NCBI GenBank assembly: GCA_051646105.1
Contig: JBOFCO010000096.1
Coordinates: forward strand, 1 to 20,936
Length of the DNA: 20,936 nt
From: JBOFCO01 sp051646105
GTDB taxonomy: Bacteria; Pseudomonadota; Alphaproteobacteria; Rhodobacterales; Rhodobacteraceae
Direction of reading: 5' to 3'
Position numbers and translations under genes: made by a program. The notes beneath the pieces are model-generated. The model searched no databases. It saw nothing but the letters and a program-made list of their open reading frames with translations, and was not told the DNA's origin. Positions 1 to 6,318 of this stretch are shown one piece after another (the stretch's first letter is position 1; each line of letters starts with the position of its first letter).

Positions 1-1057
1 CACTGCCCGTGCGCCCCCGATGTTCCTGCACTGCCATTGCGACCACATCTTCGGGGGGCTTTTCCGCAATATCCGGCAAGCTCATGCCACGCGAAATGGC
101 GCGCACCTCGGCCATGGCCTGATCCAGCGCCCCTTTTACGCTTTCCAGATCCTGCCGGGTGCCGTCGTCGCGCTGGACATCACGCAGCCCGTCCAGACGC
201 AGCGCAGCAAAGGCCAGATACTGCGCCGGACCGTCATGCAGATCGGCACCAAACCGGCGCAATGCGGTTTCGTTGGCTTCGGACGACCGCCGCGCCGCGC
301 TTTGCACACGAAGCCGCAGGTTGCGGTTGCGCTGAGACAGTTCGTGCAGTTCGCCGAACTGGCGGTCCAGATCACGGCGCTGGCGATCAATAGTCAGGCT
401 GCCCTGCAGAACAATGGCGTAAAGCAATCCGCCAAGCCCCGTCACGATGGCGGCAACGGTCAGCCATGTGGCCCTTCGCGCTTCCTTCAGGTCATTGGCC
501 AGTTCGTTCTGCACCTCGTAGAACTCTGACACGGCAATCACCTTGCCTGACCAGACCTCCCGTATCGGGGCGTAGATTTCCAGAAGCGGCATATCCATGG
601 CGCTTTCGCCAGCGCTTTCTTCGGAATCGAGATTGTCGAAACTTGCCTGCACTTCACCGTTCCAGGCGCGCGCAAGTTCTTCGTCTACCGGAAAGCTGCG
701 CCCGATCAGCGATTTGTCCGACGCCGCGACGATGCGCCCCCCTTCCTTCCAGATCTTGTAGGATAGGATCCTTTCGCCAAGCGGCGTATTGGTGAACACC
801 TCTTCAAGTGCCCGGCTGGCATTCTCGGAAAGCTGCTCATCAATCGCAAGTTCCTGACTGATGGGCGAAATGAAGCTTTCCATGTAAAGCGCCGTAGCAG
901 TGCCGCTGTTGCGCACCACGCCTTCCTCGATCCGCGAAGATACCCACGATCCGATGGCAAGGGCCGACAGGAACAGCACGATGCTGCTGGCGATGGCAAA
1001 TTGCGTTGCCAGCGAAAGCTGTTGCCACCGTGAAATCAGGTTCGAACCCTTTACCAT
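1..1057 (-). CDS. Membrane sensor histidine kinase, HisKA_3 (NarL/UhpB) type, C-terminus outside window
   Basis: This reading frame stays open to the left edge, giving 352 residues; the ATP-binding domain is cut off. Seen: a short cytoplasmic N-terminus, a membrane segment at about residues 17-40, an extracytoplasmic region of about 155 residues, a second membrane segment at about 196-217, a probable coiled coil (about 222-265), then the H-box RRFGADLHDGPAQ with the likely phospho-acceptor His274. HDGPxQ is typical of the HisKA_3 family, whose partners are usually LuxR/NarL-type response regulators; one may lie beyond the left edge. The periplasmic part would sense the signal; I cannot name the ligand. 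The start is uncertain. ATG at 1057 puts the first membrane helix near the N-terminus, but an in-frame ATG at 1165 overlaps the deoD stop and would add 36 residues. The gene probably belongs to the deoD transcript. Confidence 0.88.
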   Translation of the reverse strand, partial: MVKGSNLISRWQQLSLATQFAIASSIVLFLSALAIGSWVSSRIEEGVVRNSGTATALYMESFISPISQELAIDEQLSENASRALEEVFTNTPLGERILSYKIWKEGGRIVAASDKSLIGRSFPVDEELARAWNGEVQASFDNLDSEESAGESAMDMPLLEIYAPIREVWSGKVIAVSEFYEVQNELANDLKEARRATWLTVAAIVTGLGGLLYAIVLQGSLTIDRQRRDLDRQFGELHELSQRNRNLRLRVQSAARRSSEANETALRRFGADLHDGPAQYLAFAALRLDGLRDVQRDDGTRQDLESVKGALDQAMAEVRAISRGMSLPDIAEKPPEDVVAMAVQEHRGRTGS

Positions 1058-1164
1058 GATGCTGTCTGGCCCGGAACCTTCATCGCGGCTACGGGCTTTG
1101 GTCTGATCGGGTTTGGCGATGCCCGCCGGTCGCCTGCAGAACCCTGCTGACTCCGTGCAATCCA

Positions 1165-1875
1165 TCAGGCACTGGCAAAAGCGGCCTCCAGCGCCATTTC
1201 GACCATGTCGCCAAAGCTTTTCTCGCGCTGGTCGGCCGGCAGCGCCTCATGCGTCAGAAGGTGGTCGGAAATCGTCAGGATCGCCAGTGCGCGGCGGCCA
1301 TGCCGGGCCGCGACGGTATAAAGCTCCGCCGCCTCCATCTCGACAGCAAGGACACCGTGGCGCGTCATCGCTTCGGTCAGATCGGGGCGCTCGTCATAAA
1401 ATACATCCGACGAATAGATGCCGCCGACATGCACGCCGATGCCGCGCCCTTCGCCCGCCACCACCGCCGCGCGCAGCAGGCTGTAGTCGGCGCAAGGGGC
1501 AAAATTCAGGTCACGGAAAATCCCGCGTGACGGGGTGCTCATTGTGCTGGCGGTCATCGCCACCACCACATCGCGCACCTTGACATGGTTCTGCATCGCC
1601 CCGGCCGATCCGATGCGGATCAGGGTTTGCGCACCATAATCGCGGATCAGTTCATTGGCATAAATCGACAATGAGGGCATGCCCATGCCGCTGCCCTGTA
1701 TGGTGACACGGTTGCCCTTCCATGTTCCGGTAAAGCCCAGCATTCCGCGCACCTGATTGATGCAGGTGGCATCTTTCAGGAATGTTTCTGCTGCCCACTT
1801 TGCCCGATAGGGATCGCCGGGCAACAGAACGGTTTCAGCAATCTCGCCCGGTTTCGCGCCAATATGGAATGTCAT
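1165..1875 (-). CDS. deoD: Purine-nucleoside phosphorylase, DeoD type
   Basis: Catalyses reversible phosphorolysis of purine (deoxy)ribonucleosides to the free base and (deoxy)ribose-1-phosphate in the cytoplasm, for nucleoside salvage. At 236 residues it matches the hexameric bacterial enzyme (about 239). Motifs align with remembered E. coli numbering: LLPGDPYRAK with Arg24 (phosphate), GSAG at 89-92, the substrate-binding AVEMEA segment with Met180-Glu181, and the catalytic pair Asp204 (in ISDHL) and Arg217. The frame can be extended upstream to 2052, but that would run into the DUF6455 gene. The ATG at 1875 follows a G-rich Shine-Dalgarno-like stretch and gives the conserved N-terminus with His4. 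It lies 58 bp behind the DUF6455 gene, in the same direction, with no clear promoter between. Its TGA overlaps a possible ATG of the kinase gene (TGATG). Confidence 0.95.
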   Translation of the reverse strand: MTFHIGAKPGEIAETVLLPGDPYRAKWAAETFLKDATCINQVRGMLGFTGTWKGNRVTIQGSGMGMPSLSIYANELIRDYGAQTLIRIGSAGAMQNHVKVRDVVVAMTASTMSTPSRGIFRDLNFAPCADYSLLRAAVVAGEGRGIGVHVGGIYSSDVFYDERPDLTEAMTRHGVLAVEMEAAELYTVAARHGRRALAILTISDHLLTHEALPADQREKSFGDMVEMALEAAFASA

Positions 1876-1933
1876 GCCGTCCCCCCGCTGTTTGGCCAAG
1901 GTTAGGCGATGACGGGGGCGGAAGAAAGACCTG

Positions 1934-2293
1934 TCAGCGCCGCTCTCCAGCAGCAATATCGTGGTAAAGTCCTGCGTTGGGGCAAAAATCCGCTGCGGCT
2001 TCCGGCCTGGCCTGTCCGGCCAGATAGCGCCCGCATTCGCGGGTAGACCCACAATGGGTGCACGCGACCACGGCCGCGACCATATCGTGACGATGTTTGT
2101 TCATCTCGCTCTCGTTCAGGCCGAAACGCGCGGCCATGGCGGTTTGCCGTTGCATGACGGCTTGCGGGGCAGCGACGACCGAAAGCAGTTCGTCCCTGCT
2201 CAGGTCTATGTCGTTCAGATCGCTTTCCGACAACGCCTTGATCTCGGCTTGCTGGCGGTGGTGTTCCTGCTTCTGCTTAAGCCATTCCATCAT
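1934..2293 (-). CDS. DUF6455 family small cysteine-rich protein
   Basis: A 119-residue cytoplasmic protein with no signal peptide or membrane segment. The N-terminal third is charged (possible helix or coiled coil, residues 4-35). The C-terminal part has four cysteines, Cys78, Cys81, Cys87 and Cys104, in CTHC-x5-C and FCPNA. This C-x2-C-x5-C...FCPNA pattern is what I recognise as DUF6455, a family common in Rhodobacteraceae with no known function to me. The cysteines could bind zinc or another metal, which is inference. The start at 2293 (tandem ATG ATG) has a good ribosome site (AAAAAGGGG, 7-nt spacer). A longer frame to 2335 is unlikely because the inferred transcription start (about 2316) is downstream of it. 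An FNR-type box upstream suggests oxygen-responsive expression. deoD follows 58 bp downstream. Confidence 0.85.
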   Translation of the reverse strand: MMEWLKQKQEHHRQQAEIKALSESDLNDIDLSRDELLSVVAAPQAVMQRQTAMAARFGLNESEMNKHRHDMVAAVVACTHCGSTRECGRYLAGQARPEAAADFCPNAGLYHDIAAGERR

Positions 2294-2322
2294 GATGCGG
2301 CCCCTTTTTCTGATATGAAGGC

Positions 2323-2364
2323 AGGGTAGGGACATTGATGCCCCAGCCGCTTGATCTGGATCAA
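2323..2364 (-). promoter_or_regulatory. FNR/FnrL-type box and inferred class II promoter of the DUF6455 gene
   Basis: TTGATCTGGATCAA at 2351-2364 matches the FNR consensus TTGAT-N4-ATCAA exactly. On the minus strand a -10-like TACCCT lies at 2328-2323. Its first base is 29.5 bp from the box centre, exactly the distance between -41.5 and -12 in class II FNR-activated promoters. The inferred transcription start is near 2316, 23 bp before the ATG at 2293. Box and spacing are seen in the sequence; activation under low oxygen is inferred from the family. Confidence 0.75.
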
Positions 2365-2390
2365 AAATCTTGACGCCTTTCCGATGGATT

Positions 2391-2404
2391 TTGATGTAAA
2401 TCGA
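2391..2404 (-). promoter_or_regulatory. Second, imperfect FNR-like box
   Basis: TTGATGTAAATCGA differs from TTGAT-N4-ATCAA at one position. It lies exactly 40 bp upstream (centre to centre) of the perfect box, between the ecm stop and the DUF6455 promoter. Relative to the inferred start it would be centred at about -81.5. A tandem arrangement could tune or repress the promoter, or the site could be chance. Confidence 0.4.
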
Positions 2405-2424
2405 TCAGAAATGATGAAAATTCG

Positions 2425-4389
2425 TCACGCCGCCTTTGCTGCCGGATCTGCCAGCGCCACGATATCCATCATGATGCCGTTCAGTTCGAAATCCTTGGGC
2501 GTGTAGACCCGCGCGACACCCATCGCCAGCAGCTTTGCCGCGTCGTCGTCGGGGATGATGCCACCCACGACAACGGGGATATGGTGCAGGCCTGCAGCCG
2601 TCATCCGCTCCATCACCTCGGCGATCAGCGGCAGGTGACTTCCCGACAGGATCGACAGGCCGACGACATGCGCCTGCGTCTCTGCCGCGCGCGCCACGAT
2701 CTGTTCCGGTGTCAGGCGGATGCCGTCATAGGTGATCTCCATCCCGCAGTCGCGCGCGCGGAAGGCAATCTGTTCGGCCCCGTTCGAATGGCCATCCAGC
2801 CCCGGCTTGCCCATGACAAAGCTCAGCCGTCGACCCAGACGGGTGGAAACCGCATCCACCGCCTCGCGGATTGGTTCCAGCCCCTCTGTCCGGTTCGACG
2901 GGCTGCGCGACACGCCGGTCGGCCCGCGATACTCGCCGTGCACGGCACGCATCACGCCCGCCCATTCGCCGGTGGTGACGCCTGCCTTTGCGGCGGCAAT
3001 GGAGGCGGGCATGATGTTCACACCGGCCTTTGCCGCCGCCTTCAGGTCGGCCAGCGCCTTTTCCACCGCCCTTGCGTCGCGGTCAGACCTCCACTCCGCC
3101 AGCCGCGTCACCTGATCGGCTTCTGTCGCCGGATCCACCACCATGATACCGCCATCGCTGCCGACGAGCGGCGAGACCTCCCCCTGCTGCCAGCGGTTCA
3201 CGCCGACCACGACGGTTTCCCCGGCCTCGATCCGGCCCAGACGCTCGGCATTCGCCTCGACAAGACGGCCTTTCATGTAGTCGATGGCAGAAATCGCGCC
3301 ACCCATGCTGTCAAGCAGCGCCAGTTCCGCGCGGGCCCCGTTCTTTAGGTCCTCGACCTTGGCCGCCACAACCGGGTTGCCGTCGAACAGGTCGCCGAAT
3401 TCCAGCAGATCGGTTTCATAGGCCAATATTTGTTGCAGCCGCAGCGACCATTGCTGATCCCATGGTCGCGGCAGGCCCAGCGCCTCATTCCACGCGGGAA
3501 GCTGCACGGCACGGGCGCGGGCGTTTTTCGACAGCGTCACCGCCAGCGTTTCCAGCAGGATGCGATAGACGTTGTTTTCCGGCTGCTGTTCGGTCAGCCC
3601 AAGGCTGTTCACCTGCACGCCATAGCGGAAGCGGCGATATTTCTCTTCCGTCACGCCGTAACGGTCGCGGCAGATTTCATCCCACAGCTCGGCAAAGGCG
3701 CGCATCTTGCACATCTCTGTCACGAAGCGGATGCCTGCGTTGACGAAGAAGGAAATCCGCCCGACCTGCGCAGGGAAATCCGCTGCGGGCACCCGTTCCC
3801 GCAAAGCATCCAGAACTGCGGTACCAGTGGCCAGCGCAAAGGCCAGTTCCTGTTCTGGCGTCGCCCCCGCCTCTTGCAAATGATAGGAACAGACGTTCAT
3901 CGGGTTCCACTTCGGCACATGGCTGAAGCAGTATTCGGCAACATCCGCGATCATCTTCAGGCTGGGCTTCGGCGGGCAGATATAGGTGCCGCGTGACAGG
4001 TATTCCTTGACCAGATCGTTCTGCACGGTGCCCTGCAACGCCGCAACGTCGGCCCCCTGTTCCTCTGCCACCGCGATGTATAGCGCGAGCAGCCATGGCG
4101 CTGTCGCATTGATCGTCATCGAGGTGTTCATCTGTTCCAGTGGAATATCTGCGAACAGCGCGCGCATGTCGCCCAGATGACAGACCGGCACGCCGACCTT
4201 GCCGACCTCGCCGCGTGCCAGGGTGTGATCGCTGTCATAGCCGGTCTGGGTGGGCAGATCAAAGGCGACGGAAAGCCCGGTCTGCCCCTTGGCCAGATTG
4301 GCGCGATACAGCGCGTTTGACTTGGCTGCGGTGGAGTGCCCCGCATAGGTGCGGAACAGCCAGGGTTGGTCTTTGCGTGCCACGCTCAT
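2425..4389 (-). CDS. ecm: Ethylmalonyl-CoA mutase (adenosylcobalamin-dependent)
   Basis: Converts (2R)-ethylmalonyl-CoA to (2S)-methylsuccinyl-CoA in the ethylmalonyl-CoA pathway of acetyl-CoA assimilation. The 654 residues form a methylmalonyl-CoA-mutase-type catalytic domain (about 1-510) and a C-terminal B12-binding domain (about 520-645). The cobalamin motif GLDGHSNG has the cobalt-ligating His534 in a DxHxxG context, followed by GLSILSGSH (577-585) and VVVGGIIP (606-613). Near the N-terminus TYAGHST and FDLPTQTGYDSD are typical of the family. Assignment to ecm rather than methylmalonyl-CoA mutase rests on the divergent ccrA neighbour and on a single-chain, compact architecture; a tree would settle it. 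ATG 4389 has a GAGGT ribosome site. The frame runs on to 4530 but would then cover the promoter. It is followed by 131 bp before the DUF6455 gene. Confidence 0.92.
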   Translation of the reverse strand: MSVARKDQPWLFRTYAGHSTAAKSNALYRANLAKGQTGLSVAFDLPTQTGYDSDHTLARGEVGKVGVPVCHLGDMRALFADIPLEQMNTSMTINATAPWLLALYIAVAEEQGADVAALQGTVQNDLVKEYLSRGTYICPPKPSLKMIADVAEYCFSHVPKWNPMNVCSYHLQEAGATPEQELAFALATGTAVLDALRERVPAADFPAQVGRISFFVNAGIRFVTEMCKMRAFAELWDEICRDRYGVTEEKYRRFRYGVQVNSLGLTEQQPENNVYRILLETLAVTLSKNARARAVQLPAWNEALGLPRPWDQQWSLRLQQILAYETDLLEFGDLFDGNPVVAAKVEDLKNGARAELALLDSMGGAISAIDYMKGRLVEANAERLGRIEAGETVVVGVNRWQQGEVSPLVGSDGGIMVVDPATEADQVTRLAEWRSDRDARAVEKALADLKAAAKAGVNIMPASIAAAKAGVTTGEWAGVMRAVHGEYRGPTGVSRSPSNRTEGLEPIREAVDAVSTRLGRRLSFVMGKPGLDGHSNGAEQIAFRARDCGMEITYDGIRLTPEQIVARAAETQAHVVGLSILSGSHLPLIAEVMERMTAAGLHHIPVVVGGIIPDDDAAKLLAMGVARVYTPKDFELNGIMMDIVALADPAAKAA

Positions 4390-4427
4390 GAGCCACCTCA
4401 ACACGGCAAGAATATTTCGTTCCCTTG

Positions 4428-4457
4428 GGTATAGGGGAAAGAAAGTGACCCTGTCAA
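4428..4457 (-). promoter_or_regulatory. Sigma70-like promoter of ecm
   Basis: On the minus strand a perfect -35 TTGACA (4457-4452) is followed after 18 bp by TATACC (4433-4428). A start near 4421 would leave a leader of about 32 nt, with the GAGGT ribosome site just before the ATG at 4389. This is inference from motif match and position. Confidence 0.6.
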
Positions 4458-4512
4458 TTCGCCGCAATGCGGCATGGACACTTGCTGTGGGTAAGACAAG
4501 AAATACAATGTG

Positions 4513-4530
4513 TTGCCAGAAATCTGGCAA
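4513..4530. promoter_or_regulatory. 18-bp palindrome, candidate operator between ecm and ccrA
   Basis: TTGCCAGA-AA-TCTGGCAA is a perfect 8+8 inverted repeat with a 2-bp centre. It lies in the AT-richer core of the divergent intergenic region, about 56 bp upstream of the ecm -35 and about 40 bp upstream of the candidate ccrA -35. Neither arm has a T-run after it that would make a terminator. The position would suit a dimeric activator or repressor shared by both genes. I do not recognise the binding protein. Confidence 0.55.
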
Positions 4531-4568
4531 TCAGCGCGACATAAAATTACAAAAGAGACGTAGGTATC

Positions 4569-4602
4569 ATTGCTATATTACGCTGCGATTGCTACATTTG
4601 CG
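4569..4602 (+). promoter_or_regulatory. Direct repeat containing the candidate ccrA promoter
   Basis: ATTGCTATATT at 4569-4579 and ATTGCTACATT at 4588-4598 repeat with a 19-bp period, each followed by a CG-containing tail. Within them a -35-like TTGCTA (4570-4575) and a -10-like TACATT (4593-4598) are separated by 17 bp, giving a possible ccrA start near 4605 and a leader of about 60 nt. The repeat may be a regulator site or may simply reflect the promoter hexamers. Confidence 0.4.
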
Positions 4603-4654
4603 TCCAAAGGCAGTGTGATTCTGCGCTGCGGCACTAATTCAACGACTACCTCAT

Positions 4655-4667
4655 GGAGGCACCCTTG
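4655..4667 (+). promoter_or_regulatory. Ribosome-binding site that decides a TTG start for ccrA
   Basis: GGAGG at 4655-4659, a 5-nt spacer CACCC, then TTG at 4665-4667. The upstream ATG at 4653 provides the first G of this GGAGG and has no purine-rich site of its own (it is preceded by ACTACCTC). Reading from TTG gives an N-terminus of Met-Ala-Leu-Asp, as I recall for the Rhodobacter sphaeroides enzyme. Confidence 0.75.
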
Positions 4668-5954
4668 GCGCTCGACAACAACCCGGCCTTTGCTAGCTAC
4701 GACGCCCCGGAAAAAGACCTGTACGAACTGGGCGAAATGCCCCCGCTCGGTTATGTGCCGAAGCAGATGTATGCTTGGGCGATCCGGCGTGAACGCCATG
4801 GTGAGCCGGACAAGTCCATGCTGGTCGAGGTGGTGGAAACACCGGAAATCGACAGCCATGAAGTGCTGGTCATGGTGATGGCGGCGGGCGTCAACTATAA
4901 TGGCATCTGGGCCGGTCTGGGCGTTCCGATCAGCCCGTTTGACGGCCATGGCGCACCCTATCATATCGCCGGTTCAGATGCGTCCGGTATCGTGTGGAAA
5001 GTCGGCGACAAGGTGAAGCGCTGGAAAGTGGGGGATGAGGTCGTCATCCACTGCAACCAGGACGATGGCGACGACGAGGAATGCAATGGCGGCGATCCGA
5101 TGTTTTCGCCCAGCCAGCGCATCTGGGGCTATGAAACCCCGGACGGGTCTTTCGCGCAGTTCACCCGGGTTCAGGCCCAGCAACTGATGCATCGGCCAAA
5201 GCACCTGACCTGGGAAGAAGCTGCATGCTACACGCTGACGCTGGCCACCGCCTACCGGATGCTGTTCGGCCACCGCCCGCATATCCTGAAGCCGGGCGAC
5301 AATGTGCTGGTCTGGGGCGCCTCGGGTGGTCTCGGTTCCTATGCGATCCAGCTTATCAATGCGGCGGGTGCCAATGCCATCGGCGTGATTTCCGAAGAGG
5401 ACAAGCGCGACTTCGTGATGGGGCTGGGCGCAAAGGGTGTCATCAACCGCAAGGAATTCAATTGCTGGGGACAGATGCCCAAGGTCGGCACCCCCGAATA
5501 TGCCGCATGGTTCAAAGAAGCCCGCAAGTTCGGCGCGGCGATCTGGGCGATCACCGGCAAGGGCAACAATGTCGACATGGTGTTCGAACACCCCGGCGAA
5601 GCGACCTTCCCCGTTTCCGTCTTCGTGGTGAAGCGCGGCGGTATGGTGGTGATCTGCGCAGGCACCACCGGATTTAACCTGACGTTCGATGTGCGTTACC
5701 TGTGGATGCACCAGAAGCGCGTGCAGGGCAGCCACTTCGCCAACCTGAAACAGGCGGCGGCGGCCAACAAGCTGATGCTGGAACGCAGGCTTGATCCGTG
5801 CATGTCGGAATGTTTTCCATGGGAAGAAATCCCGGCGGCGCATATGAAGATGTTCAAGAACCAGCACAAGCCGGGCAACATGGCGGTTCTGGTGCAGGCC
5901 CCGAAAACCGGGCTGCGCACGTTCGAGGATGCGCTGGACGCGTCGCGCAGATAA
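4665..5954 (+). CDS. ccrA: Crotonyl-CoA carboxylase/reductase
   Basis: Reductively carboxylates crotonyl-CoA with NADPH and CO2 to (2S)-ethylmalonyl-CoA, the defining step of the ethylmalonyl-CoA pathway, in the cytoplasm. From the TTG start it has 429 residues, the usual length, and belongs to the medium-chain dehydrogenase/reductase superfamily. Seen: an N-terminal catalytic domain with VNYNGIWAG (76-84), a nucleotide-binding fold with GASGGLGSYA (218-227), an acidic loop DDGDDEE, and QGSHFAN (354-360). From memory, Asn79 and His357 fall where the CO2-pocket Asn81 and His365 of the Kitasatospora setae enzyme are expected. An ATG at 4653 would add four residues but lacks a ribosome site. It is divergent from ecm, so both may respond to the same acetyl-CoA or acetate signal. 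Identity is near certain. Confidence 0.97.
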   Translation: MALDNNPAFASYDAPEKDLYELGEMPPLGYVPKQMYAWAIRRERHGEPDKSMLVEVVETPEIDSHEVLVMVMAAGVNYNGIWAGLGVPISPFDGHGAPYHIAGSDASGIVWKVGDKVKRWKVGDEVVIHCNQDDGDDEECNGGDPMFSPSQRIWGYETPDGSFAQFTRVQAQQLMHRPKHLTWEEAACYTLTLATAYRMLFGHRPHILKPGDNVLVWGASGGLGSYAIQLINAAGANAIGVISEEDKRDFVMGLGAKGVINRKEFNCWGQMPKVGTPEYAAWFKEARKFGAAIWAITGKGNNVDMVFEHPGEATFPVSVFVVKRGGMVVICAGTTGFNLTFDVRYLWMHQKRVQGSHFANLKQAAAANKLMLERRLDPCMSECFPWEEIPAAHMKMFKNQHKPGNMAVLVQAPKTGLRTFEDALDASRR

Positions 5955-5968
5955 GTACAAACAATGCA

Positions 5969-5998
5969 ACCGAAAGCTGCATTTTTACGCGGCTTTCG
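5969..5998 (+). terminator. Hairpin downstream of ccrA, possible terminator
   Basis: CCGAAAGC at 5969-5976 pairs perfectly with GCTTTCGG at 5991-5998, leaving a 14-nt loop that contains a T-run. It starts 15 bp after the ccrA stop, where a terminator would be expected. No T-run follows the stem, so it may act only as an RNA-end stabiliser or be weak. Confidence 0.4.
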
Positions 5999-6079
5999 GC
6001 ACAATCCTGCCGCAAACCCATGGCATCCCGATTCTGTCGGCGTCATTCGCGCCGATGCAACAGCGTGACGAGGATGCCC

Positions 6080-6253
6080 ATGCAGTACGACTGGATCATC
6101 GACGTTCTGACTGATCTGAAAACCTTTGCGACACGCAACGGGCTTCCCGTGCTGGCCGAACAACTGGATGACGTGCGTCTGATTGCGGCGACCGAAATTT
6201 CCAATGTTCTTCCGCCCTTGCCGCATGACCGCCTGATGGCCGACCGTATCTGA
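6080..6253 (+). CDS. Small hypothetical protein, 57 residues
   Basis: I do not recognise a named family. The protein starts Met-Gln-Tyr-Asp-Trp and is predicted mostly helical with alternating acidic and aliphatic residues (IIDVLTDLKTFA, then LPVLAEQLDDVRLIAATEI), ending in a proline-containing tail. It has no signal peptide, membrane segment or cysteines. The ATG at 6080 has a good GAGGA ribosome site with a 5-nt spacer; a second in-frame ATG at 6074 lies inside that site. It sits 65 bp before the helicase gene in the same direction and after the ccrA hairpin, so it may lead the helicase transcript. The balanced amino-acid composition and the ribosome site support a real gene. I have a weak memory of similar short proteins in Rhodobacteraceae. 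Confidence 0.6.
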   Translation: MQYDWIIDVLTDLKTFATRNGLPVLAEQLDDVRLIAATEISNVLPPLPHDRLMADRI

Positions 6254-6318
6254 GCAACAGGTTCAACCCGCGCACTTCCGCACTGGCGAAGGTCGCGCGG
6301 CACCGGTAGGGTCGCGCC

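Noticed and set aside
4974..5969. A 331-codon open frame antisense to ccrA.
   Set aside because: ccrA is unmistakable on the plus strand; the antisense product is low-complexity His/Arg-rich and has no family features.
5969..5998. The ccrA downstream hairpin as a strong intrinsic terminator.
   Set aside because: The stem is perfect but no T-run follows on either strand, so I kept it only as a weak call.
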